Source of the DNA: Persephonella sp964519345
GTDB lineage: Bacteria > Aquificota > Aquificia > Aquificales > Hydrogenothermaceae
DNA length: 18,167 nucleotides
Direction: 5' to 3'
Assembly (NCBI GenBank): GCA_964519345.1
Contig: CAZFKX010000016.1
Coordinates: 1 to 18,167, forward strand
How positions within the stretch are numbered: position 1 is the stretch's first letter; each line of letters starts with the position of its first letter. Positions 6,706 through 13,079 of this stretch are shown here, in pieces. Under the pieces are notes generated by a model. That model saw nothing but the letters and a program-made list of their open reading frames with translations. It had not been told where the DNA came from and did not search any database. Both the position numbers and the translations under genes were made by a program.

Positions 6706-7542
6706 TCAACCCTGCATCTGTTTTATTAATGTATAAATTGTTTTTTTCAGATTTTTCCTGTCAATTACCATATCAATCTGTCCTTTTTCAAGCAGAAACT
6801 CCGATCTTTGAAATCCCTCCGGTAGCTGTTGTCTTATTGTCTGTTCTATCACTCTTGGTCCTGCGAAACCTATAAGACTATCAGGTTCAGCTATTATTAC
6901 GTCCCCTAAAAACGCAAAACTTGCGGATACTCCACCCATTGTGGGATCTGTAAGAACTGTTATATAAAGTATGCCTGCTTTATTCATTCTATCAACAGCT
7001 ATAGATGTCTTTGCCATCTGCATAAGAGACACAATACTCTCCTGCATTCTTGCACCACCTGATGCAGTAACTACTATGTAGGGGATTTTTTTCTCTACAG
7101 CATACTGGGCTCCTCTCACAAACTTTGCACCTACAACGCTTCCCATACTTCCCCCCATAAATCTAAAATCCATAGCACCCAAAACTATTTCCCTATCATA
7201 CATTTTTCCATTGGCTATTATAATGGCATCATTAAGACCTGTTTTTTCTTGTGCCTGCTTTAACCTGTCCTTGTATTTTTTCGTATCTTTAAATCCTATA
7301 ATATCTACGGGTTTTATTCTGGGAAATAGATCATACGTGTATATCTCATCCAAAAGGGAATCTACTCTTTCTTGTGCTGTCATTCTAAAGTTATACCCAC
7401 AGTGAGGACATATCTTCATATTCCTTTTAAGATCCTCACTGTAAAGGAGTGTCTTACATTTATCACATTTAAGCCATTCACCCCTTTCTATCTGTAGCTT
7501 TCTTTTACCCTTCAACTTACTTAAGAACTCTTTAAGTCCCAT
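6706..7542 (-). CDS. accD: Acetyl-CoA carboxylase carboxyltransferase subunit beta (AccD)
   Basis: The beta half of the carboxyltransferase that moves CO2 from biotinylated AccB to acetyl-CoA, giving malonyl-CoA, the first step of fatty acid synthesis. Its 278 residues are typical. A four-cysteine zinc ribbon (C26, C29, C45, C48) opens the protein, followed by a crotonase-fold domain with V-T-A-S-G-G-A-R-M-Q-E-S, S-M-G-S-V-V-G-A, and D-P-T-M-G-G-V-S-A-S-F-A. The ATG immediately follows the pgeF stop, with GGAGGA just upstream inside that gene. The enzyme needs biotin and yields the malonyl precursor used by BioC, so sharing a gene train with the bio genes is a sensible metabolic link. Confidence 0.97.
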   Translation of the reverse strand: MGLKEFLSKLKGKRKLQIERGEWLKCDKCKTLLYSEDLKRNMKICPHCGYNFRMTAQERVDSLLDEIYTYDLFPRIKPVDIIGFKDTKKYKDRLKQAQEKTGLNDAIIIANGKMYDREIVLGAMDFRFMGGSMGSVVGAKFVRGAQYAVEKKIPYIVVTASGGARMQESIVSLMQMAKTSIAVDRMNKAGILYITVLTDPTMGGVSASFAFLGDVIIAEPDSLIGFAGPRVIEQTIRQQLPEGFQRSEFLLEKGQIDMVIDRKNLKKTIYTLIKQMQG

Positions 7543-8181
7543 CTAATCCTCCGAAAGCCAGGAAAAAGTTAAAATTCTATTCTCAAAATCTCCTCTTCTG
7601 TAGGAGAAGAACTCATAATCACAGATTGTACATAAAGATACATCAATAATCTTTTCAATTCCATAGTTTCTTAATTTATCAATTAAAAGATCATTCATTG
7701 AAAAATATATCCTTCCGTCTCTGAAAGTAAAGTATTTATTAGAAACGCCCAATTTTTCAGTATATTTCACAAAATCTTCTTTCACTTCATAACAGCACTT
7801 TCTTGCATTTGGCGATATAAAAACAGTTAGATTTTTTTTATCAGGAAAGTTAGCAAGGCTTTTTTCAACAATCCCACTCAAAAGTCCTCTCCATCCTGCA
7901 TGAAAAACAGACAAAGCTCTCATATCAGACATAACTACAGCCATACAGTCAGCTGTCAAAACACCTATAGGAAGCATCTTTTTATCTGTATATAATCCAT
8001 CAGCCGGTACATCTATTCTGTCTAAGGATACCACTATATCTGTATGCTTTTGTTTTGGTATATATATATCTTGAAATCCAAATCTTTGAGACAACTCCCT
8101 TCTTAGATAAGTATTGCGCATATTTCCATCTTTTTTTGTTGTGAACACTATGTTAATTTTTTCTAACTTAAGGTAGTACAT
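7543..8181 (-). CDS. pgeF: Laccase-domain protein of the PgeF/YfiH family (peptidoglycan editing factor)
   Basis: A 212-residue member of the YfiH/YlmD/FAMIN family. Family members have been linked to purine nucleoside phosphorolysis and adenosine deamination, and E. coli PgeF to removal of wrongly built UDP-MurNAc-L-Ser. Metal-site residues are recognisable: H46 in K-Q-K-H-T, C79 in T-A-D-C, and H94 in H-A-G-W-R-G-L. S-P-N-A-R-K-C-C-Y-E-V and F-F-S-Y-R-R-G are the other conserved blocks. It begins at ATG 8179-8181 with no clear Shine-Dalgarno. It is the first gene of the long minus-strand train, so its promoter in the divergent spacer may control much of it. Which activity dominates cannot be told from sequence. 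Confidence 0.9.
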   Translation of the reverse strand: MYYLKLEKINIVFTTKKDGNMRNTYLRRELSQRFGFQDIYIPKQKHTDIVVSLDRIDVPADGLYTDKKMLPIGVLTADCMAVVMSDMRALSVFHAGWRGLLSGIVEKSLANFPDKKNLTVFISPNARKCCYEVKEDFVKYTEKLGVSNKYFTFRDGRIYFSMNDLLIDKLRNYGIEKIIDVSLCTICDYEFFSYRRGDFENRILTFSWLSED

Positions 8182-8234
8182 AACAGGTATAATGTTATCA
8201 TATTTAATAAAAGTATATTTAAGAGAGGTAAGAG
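8182..8234. promoter_or_regulatory. Divergent spacer between pgeF and hisD
   Basis: This 53-bp AT-rich spacer must carry or border the starts for both directions unless these lie within the genes. A TATAAT stands at 8188-8193 on the plus strand, but no good -35 lies 16-18 bases before it. GAGAGG at 8223-8228 is the hisD ribosome-binding site, six bases before its ATG. No confident minus-strand promoter was found. Confidence 0.4.
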
Positions 8235-9524
8235 ATGAAAATAGTTGATCTCAGAAACAAGGATTATCAAACAAGCAAAGAGCTTATTAAATTGATAAAA
8301 AGAAGCGAGATGGAGATTGAACAGTATGAAACAGCTGTCAAAGATATTATAAAAAATGTTAAAGAAAAAGGCGATGAGGCTTTAATAGATTACACTGAAC
8401 TTTTTGACAAAATAAAACTCTCATCTCCTGAAGAGCTTATCATTACATTTGACGAACTTGAGAAAGCTTATGATCAGCTTGATGATGATACAAAATGGGC
8501 TCTTGAGGTGGCTCTTGAAAGAGTAAAATCATTTCATGAAGCTCAGATAGAAAGATCTTACATTCTTGAAGAAGAGGGTATGCTCCTTGGTCAAAAAGTT
8601 ATACCTATGGAGAGAGTCGGATTATATGTTCCAGGCGGTAAGGCAGCATATCCGTCAACAGTTATAATGAATGCAGCACCTGCCAAAGTTGCCGGTGTTA
8701 AAGAGATGGTTATGTGCTCACCAAATCCAAATAAATACACACTTGCTGCAGCATTTTTATGTGGTGTTGATACAGTTTATAGAATCGGTGGAGCACAGGC
8801 TGTTGCAGCAATGGCCTATGGGACTAAAACCGTTAAAAAAGTTGATAAGATTGTAGGACCAGGAAATATATTTGTTGCTCTTGCGAAAAAAAATGTTTAC
8901 GGAATTGTTGATATAGATTCTATAGCTGGGCCTTCGGAGATACTTGTTATTGCAGATGATACAGCAAATCCTGAATGGGTGGCAGCAGATCTTTTATCAC
9001 AGGCTGAACACGACGAGCTTGCGGCTTCTATACTCGTTACAACCTCTGAAGATCTTGCTGTAGATGTTAAAAATATACTTTACAATGTTCTCCTCAAAGA
9101 TTTTGAAAGGGAAGAGATAGCAAGAAAGTCCCTTGAGAACTACGGTCATATATTCATAGTTGATGATCTGAACACAGCTTGCGACGTATCAAACTTTATA
9201 GCACCCGAGCATTTAGAGATTATCACAAGATCACCTTTTGATCTGCTTGAGAAAATAAAACATGCAGGAGCTATATTCTTAGGTGATTACTCGACAGAAT
9301 CTCTGGGAGACTATATACTCGGACCAAATCATGTTCTCCCCACAGGTAGATCGGCAAGATTTTCATCACCTTTAGGCGTTTATGATTTCATAAAGAGATC
9401 CTCAATTATATATGTATCAAAAGAAGGTTTTGATAGGGTCGAAAAGTACGCAAGACAGATAGCAACAGCTGAAGGTCTGTACGCACATAGATTAAGTGTG
9501 GAAGTCAGAAAAAGAATATCCTAA
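8235..9524 (+). CDS. hisD: Histidinol dehydrogenase (HisD)
   Basis: Catalyses the last two steps of histidine synthesis, oxidising L-histidinol to L-histidine with two NAD+ and a zinc ion. It has 429 residues, standard for the family. Conserved blocks include Y-V-P-G-G-K-A-A-Y-P-S near 131-141, I-V-G-P-G-N near 206-211, and G-P-S-E-I near 232-236. Expected zinc ligands are Q256 and H259 in S-Q-A-E-H-D, D359 and H418. The proton-relay pair is E325-H326 in A-P-E-H-L-E. No other his gene is nearby, so hisD is dispersed here. A well-placed GAGAGG supports the ATG. It is followed by 70 bp containing a separate promoter, so hisD is likely its own unit. Confidence 0.97.
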   Translation: MKIVDLRNKDYQTSKELIKLIKRSEMEIEQYETAVKDIIKNVKEKGDEALIDYTELFDKIKLSSPEELIITFDELEKAYDQLDDDTKWALEVALERVKSFHEAQIERSYILEEEGMLLGQKVIPMERVGLYVPGGKAAYPSTVIMNAAPAKVAGVKEMVMCSPNPNKYTLAAAFLCGVDTVYRIGGAQAVAAMAYGTKTVKKVDKIVGPGNIFVALAKKNVYGIVDIDSIAGPSEILVIADDTANPEWVAADLLSQAEHDELAASILVTTSEDLAVDVKNILYNVLLKDFEREEIARKSLENYGHIFIVDDLNTACDVSNFIAPEHLEIITRSPFDLLEKIKHAGAIFLGDYSTESLGDYILGPNHVLPTGRSARFSSPLGVYDFIKRSSIIYVSKEGFDRVEKYARQIATAEGLYAHRLSVEVRKRIS

Positions 9525-9526
9525 AA

Positions 9527-9547
9527 TTTGACAATATCTCACTAAAG
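9527..9547. promoter_or_regulatory. HAIR-like inverted repeat, candidate HspR operator
   Basis: Half-sites TTTGACA (9527-9533) and ACTAAAG (9541-9547) are separated by exactly 7 bases. Compared with the actinobacterial HspR operator consensus CTTGAGT-N7-ACTCAAG, the left half matches at 4 of 7 and the right half at 6 of 7. It overlaps the -35 box of the dnaJ-hspR promoter, the right place for autorepression. The operator used by Aquificota HspR proteins may differ, so this is a hypothesis. Confidence 0.35.
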
Positions 9548-9556
9548 TTATATATT
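9528..9556 (+). promoter_or_regulatory. Sigma70-type promoter for the dnaJ-hspR operon
   Basis: A perfect -35 TTGACA (9528-9533), a 17-base spacer and a near-consensus -10 TATATT (9551-9556) sit between hisD and dnaJ. Transcription would begin near 9563 and give a leader of about 30 bases before the dnaJ start. This is the best promoter match in the window. Confidence 0.72.
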
Positions 9557-9594
9557 TTTCATTGATATAAAAAATATACAGGGGTGTATGATTA

Positions 9595-10725
9595 ATGCCT
9601 GCACAAAAAGATTATTACGAGATTTTAGGAGTAAGTAGAACAGCATCACAGGATGAGATAAAGAAAGCATACAGAAGACTCGCAAGAAAATACCATCCTG
9701 ATTTGAATCCAAATAACAAAGAAGCTGAAGAGAAATTTAAAGAAATAAGCGAGGCTTATCAGATACTTTCTGATCCTGAAAAAAGGAAGCTTTACGATCA
9801 GTTTGGTCATGCTGCGTTTTCTGGAGCGGGTCAAAAATCACAGGATTTTGAAGGTTTTTCTGGTTTCTCAGGATTTGGTATGAATATAGATGACATACTT
9901 GAAGATCTTTTCAATTTTGGCGAGATATTTGGAGGTAGAAGAAGAAGTTCCGAAAGAAAAAAAGGATATCAGAGACAGAGAGGAGATGATATATACCAGA
10001 CTGTAACTGTATCTCTTGAGGATGCATATAGAGGAACAACTCTTTCTATTGAGATTCCAAGATATGTCGTTTGTGATAAATGTGCAGGAACAGGTGAAAA
10101 ACCCGGCAGCACACCTGTAAGTTGTCCCGAATGTAGAGGAACCGGTCAGATAACGTACACATCAGGTTTTATGCATATAACACAGACATGTTCAAGATGT
10201 CATGGACTCGGTTATTTACAGGATCCTTGCGATAGATGTAACGGTCGCGGTCTTGTTATGAAAACAGAAACAGTAAAAATAAAAATACCACCCGGCGTTG
10301 ATAACGGAACAAAACTTAAAGTTCCTGGTAAGGGGCACAGCGGAAAATTTGGAGGTACCCCTGGAGATTTATGGATAATAGTTAATGTATCATCACACCC
10401 TTTATATGAGAGAAGAGGCGATAACCTGTATCTTAAATTGAATATAAATGTTGCAGAAGCAATTTTGGGAACAGAAGTAGAAGTTCCTTTATTAGACGGA
10501 AGAAAAGAAAAGATAAAAATAAAACCTGGAACGCAGAATGGCGAGAGCATAAGAATTTATGGAAAAGGAATGCCAAAACTCAAATCAACAGGATATGGAG
10601 ATCTTGTTGTTGTTGTGAATGTAGTAATTCCTTCAAAAGATCAGCTTTCAAAAAAAGGAATAAAAGCCGTTGAAGAACTGAAAAAGGAGCTAAAAGAACC
10701 TGCCAAAAGATACGAAAAACCTTAA
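9595..10725 (+). CDS. dnaJ: Chaperone protein DnaJ (type I Hsp40)
   Basis: A co-chaperone that delivers unfolded clients to DnaK and stimulates its ATPase. All type I domains are present in 376 residues. The J domain spans about 6-70 with H34-P35-D36, followed by a Gly/Phe-rich stretch at about 71-115. The zinc-binding region has four C-x-x-C-x-G-x-G repeats starting at C160, C177, C199 and C212. The C-terminal substrate-binding and dimerisation domains follow. The third and fourth repeats read C-S-R-C-H-G-L-G and C-D-R-C-N-G-R-G, within normal variation. The ATG lies eight bases after GGGGTG and about 30 bases after the predicted transcription start. The hspR-like regulator follows 15 bp later, while dnaK and grpE are absent from the window. 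Confidence 0.97.
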   Translation: MPAQKDYYEILGVSRTASQDEIKKAYRRLARKYHPDLNPNNKEAEEKFKEISEAYQILSDPEKRKLYDQFGHAAFSGAGQKSQDFEGFSGFSGFGMNIDDILEDLFNFGEIFGGRRRSSERKKGYQRQRGDDIYQTVTVSLEDAYRGTTLSIEIPRYVVCDKCAGTGEKPGSTPVSCPECRGTGQITYTSGFMHITQTCSRCHGLGYLQDPCDRCNGRGLVMKTETVKIKIPPGVDNGTKLKVPGKGHSGKFGGTPGDLWIIVNVSSHPLYERRGDNLYLKLNINVAEAILGTEVEVPLLDGRKEKIKIKPGTQNGESIRIYGKGMPKLKSTGYGDLVVVVNVVIPSKDQLSKKGIKAVEELKKELKEPAKRYEKP

Positions 10726-10740
10726 TAAGAGGTATGAAAA

Positions 10741-11169
10741 ATGAGAAAAGACAAGAAGGGAAAAAAAGAACCATTATATATGATAGGTGCCGTCTCAAGG
10801 ATGTTTAATATTCATCCACAAACCTTAAGGTTGTATGAGAGGGAAGGTCTTTTAACACCTTCAAGAACTGAAGGAAAAACAAGACTATATTCACAGGAAG
10901 ATATTGAAAAACTTGAGTTTATCCTTTTTCTAACAAGAGAATTGGGCGTTAATCTCGCAGGTGTTGATGCTATTTTGAGAATGAAGGAGCAGATGGAGCA
11001 GATGCAAAAACAGATTGAATATCTTCTTGAATATATACAGGAAGAAATAAAAAGAAGATATACTGGAAATATTGAAGAACAACGCAACGCTCTTATGAGA
11101 ATACCAAAAGTAGAAATAACCAGACTTGAAGAATATATGTATAATAGGTATAAAAAGGATGAAGATTAA
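10741..11169 (+). CDS. hspR: HspR-like MerR-family heat shock repressor
   Basis: A 142-residue DNA-binding regulator. The MerR winged helix-turn-helix occupies about residues 13-80 and contains H25-P-Q-T-L-R-L-Y-E-R-E-G-L-L-x-P, the HspR hallmark, then R-L-Y-S-Q-E-D-I-E and L-G-V-N-L-A-G-V. A coiled coil rich in Met, Gln and Glu at about 82-105 should mediate dimerisation. No cysteine cluster for metal or drug sensing is present, which fits HspR rather than metal-sensing MerR proteins. In actinobacteria HspR represses dnaK-grpE-dnaJ-hspR with DnaK as co-repressor. Its location 15 bp after dnaJ and the HAIR-like site at 9527-9547 suggest the same loop here. A good AAGAGG lies upstream of the ATG. 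Confidence 0.85.
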   Translation: MRKDKKGKKEPLYMIGAVSRMFNIHPQTLRLYEREGLLTPSRTEGKTRLYSQEDIEKLEFILFLTRELGVNLAGVDAILRMKEQMEQMQKQIEYLLEYIQEEIKRRYTGNIEEQRNALMRIPKVEITRLEEYMYNRYKKDED

Positions 11170-11181
11170 GAGGTTGCAAAC

Positions 11182-11610
11182 TTGGAAGAAGCCCTAAAAA
11201 AAGAAGTTACAAACCAGTTTTATGAGGTTTACTCGTATATAAAATCCATATTGGAAGAGGAACTATCACATATTAATAGGGAAAAAGCTGAAGATGGGAT
11301 AAAGATAGTTGTCGAGCAACAAGATCTGTATGAAGACTGGCTTGATAAGATAGACTCTGCACCATTACCTGAACTTGAAAGGATAGAACAGGTAGAACAT
11401 AACGACGGAATACATGTAAAACTTATATACTCCCTAAAAATAGATGAAGCAAAACATGTAAGAAAAATAAAAATCAGAAGCAACGGAAAAGTAGATGTTT
11501 TTAATTATATATTTACATGGAGAGAGATTGAAGGGCTTCCTGTAGAGATAAAGATAGAGTACGATACTTACGGAAATCTCATTTTTCATATAAGAAAGAT
11601 GGAAAAGTAA
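11182..11610 (+). CDS. Hypothetical protein between hspR and prmA
   Basis: A 142-residue, highly charged, probably soluble protein of a family I do not recognise. The first 50 residues are predicted helical with an acidic run (S-I-L-E-E-E-L-S-H-I). The second half alternates hydrophobic and charged residues in a beta-rich pattern ending in I-E-Y-D-T-Y-G-N-L-I-F-H-I-R. There is no signal peptide, membrane segment, cysteine or obvious catalytic motif. The start is TTG at 11182-11184, eight bases after AAGAGG; no ATG is available near the start of the frame. It follows hspR by 12 bp and precedes prmA by one base, so it is firmly part of the dnaJ operon. A role in proteostasis or translation is only suggested by its neighbours. 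Confidence 0.82.
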   Translation: MEEALKKEVTNQFYEVYSYIKSILEEELSHINREKAEDGIKIVVEQQDLYEDWLDKIDSAPLPELERIEQVEHNDGIHVKLIYSLKIDEAKHVRKIKIRSNGKVDVFNYIFTWREIEGLPVEIKIEYDTYGNLIFHIRKMEK

Positions 11611-11611
11611 G

Positions 11612-12451
11612 ATGAAAAAACTTATATACAGTCTTCCAACATCTCTTTTTGAAATATTCGCAGTTGAGTTTAACGGCTATGGTTTTGAAATAATTAATAG
11701 AGATATTGAAGAGACGGTTTTTGCAATATATGCTGAAGATCAGGAAGCTAAAACAGTTAAAGAAGCAGTTCAGGAAATATTTGAAGATCTCGGAAATGGA
11801 GCATTAATAATTGAAGAAACCATAGAAGAAGAGAACTGGAAAGAAAAATGGAAAGAGAATTTCAAACTTATAGAGATACCACCTTTTGTCATCGTACCTG
11901 AATGGGAAATATATACAGGAGACCTTATTCCTATAAAACTTAAAATAGGAAAAGCTTTCGGCACAGGGCTTCACCCATCAACACAGATAATACTATCTCT
12001 AATCCCAGAATTTATAAAAAAAGGCGACACAGTTTTAGATATAGGAACAGGATCAGGAATACTTTCGATAGCTTCTAAAAAAATAGGAGCAGATTTTGTA
12101 AAAGGTATAGATATTCAGACAGATGCCGTTGAGGAATGTAGAACAAACAGTTGGGAGAATGAGGTTGATATCTTGTGTGAGAAAAAAAATTTTGAGAACA
12201 TAGATGAGAAGTATAATATTGTTTTAGCCAACTTACAGATTGATATATTTAGAAAATCCTTAAAAAAAATATCTGATTTATTCAAAAAATATCTTATAGT
12301 ATCAGGAATATACGGAGATAAAGAGAGATCTGAAATCATACATCTATCAAAAGATTTAAACCTTGAGAAAGTAAAAGAAATATCAAAGATTGAAGAAGGA
12401 ACCGAGGAAAAATGGTATGGATTTGTATTCAGACATAGCAAGAAGAATTGA
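11612..12451 (+). CDS. prmA: Ribosomal protein L11 methyltransferase (PrmA)
   Basis: Trimethylates several amino groups of ribosomal protein L11 using SAM. The 279 residues form a small N-terminal L11-recognition domain (about 1-60), a linker helix containing E-N-W-K-E-K-W-K-E-N-F-K, and a Rossmann methyltransferase domain. PrmA-specific motifs are F116-G-T-G-L-H-P-S-T124 and V141-L-D-I-G-T-G-S-G149. Motif IV reads A-N-L-Q-I-D at 206-211, where many family members have N-I-L. The ATG is one base after the previous stop, with a purine-rich GGAAAAGTAAG region. The 3' end overlaps deoC by 35 bp. Confidence 0.94.
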   Translation: MKKLIYSLPTSLFEIFAVEFNGYGFEIINRDIEETVFAIYAEDQEAKTVKEAVQEIFEDLGNGALIIEETIEEENWKEKWKENFKLIEIPPFVIVPEWEIYTGDLIPIKLKIGKAFGTGLHPSTQIILSLIPEFIKKGDTVLDIGTGSGILSIASKKIGADFVKGIDIQTDAVEECRTNSWENEVDILCEKKNFENIDEKYNIVLANLQIDIFRKSLKKISDLFKKYLIVSGIYGDKERSEIIHLSKDLNLEKVKEISKIEEGTEEKWYGFVFRHSKKN

Positions 12452-13076
12452 ACATTCTTATCTAAAGCCTGACGCAACTTACAGTAAAATAGAAGAACTC
12501 TGCAGAGAGGCTGTTGAAAACAGATTTTACGGCGTGTGTATAAACCCTTTTTTTGTAAAATTTGTAAAGGATCTTTTAAAAAACACACAGCTTAAAGTTA
12601 TAACCGTTATTGGATTTCCTCTTGGTGCTAACAAACTAAAGACAAAGTTGATAGAAGCATCTTCAGCAGTTAATGATGGGGCTGATGAGCTTGATATTGT
12701 GTGGAACATTGGAGCCTTTAAATCCAAAGATTACACTTATGTCGAAGAAGAGCTTAAAACCATCATATACTATACGCAAAATGTAACTCATAAAATAATA
12801 GTTGAAACAGCATATCTAACAGATGAAGAGAAAGAAAAATCTGTACAGATTGTTATAAATTCAGGTGCAGAGTTTATTAAAACATCAACAGGTTTTGCGC
12901 CATCAGGGGCAAAAATCTCAGATGTAAAACTGTTTAAAGAAAAGGCAAAAGGTAGAATAAAGATAAAAGCTGCAGGTGGTATAAGGGATTTTAAAACAGC
13001 TGTGTCAATGATAAATGCAGGTGCAGACAGAATAGGAACAAGTCACGGAGTAGATATTATCTTAGACAAGGGGTAA
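12417..13076 (+). CDS. deoC: Deoxyribose-phosphate aldolase (DeoC)
   Basis: A TIM-barrel class I aldolase that splits 2-deoxyribose-5-phosphate into glyceraldehyde-3-phosphate and acetaldehyde. With the start at ATG 12417 the protein has 219 residues, matching bacterial DeoC. GAGG at 12404-12407 is nine bases upstream, and the family N-terminus (A-R-R-I-E-H-S-Y-L-K-P) follows directly. A TTG at 12390 opens the frame nine codons earlier but lacks support. Schiff-base lysine K155 is in E-F-I-K-T-S-T-G-F. D93 in D-E-L-D-I-V-W-N-I-G and K184 in I-K-I-K-A-A-G-G-I-R complete the active site. It overlaps prmA by 35 bp and is three bases from ligA. No other deo gene is present. Confidence 0.94.
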   Translation: MDLYSDIARRIEHSYLKPDATYSKIEELCREAVENRFYGVCINPFFVKFVKDLLKNTQLKVITVIGFPLGANKLKTKLIEASSAVNDGADELDIVWNIGAFKSKDYTYVEEELKTIIYYTQNVTHKIIVETAYLTDEEKEKSVQIVINSGAEFIKTSTGFAPSGAKISDVKLFKEKAKGRIKIKAAGGIRDFKTAVSMINAGADRIGTSHGVDIILDKG

Positions 13077-13079
13077 GTC

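Noticed and set aside
8188..8193. TATAAT as a hisD promoter -10 box
   Set aside because: A correct hexamer, but the region 16-18 bases upstream has no TTGACA-like box, and AT-rich spacers yield such hexamers by chance.
12115..12588. Open frame of 157 codons on the minus strand antisense to prmA and deoC
   Set aside because: Both plus-strand genes have full family motifs across this region; the antisense peptide is Phe/Ser/Leu-rich with no recognisable motif, typical of a shadow frame in AT-rich DNA.
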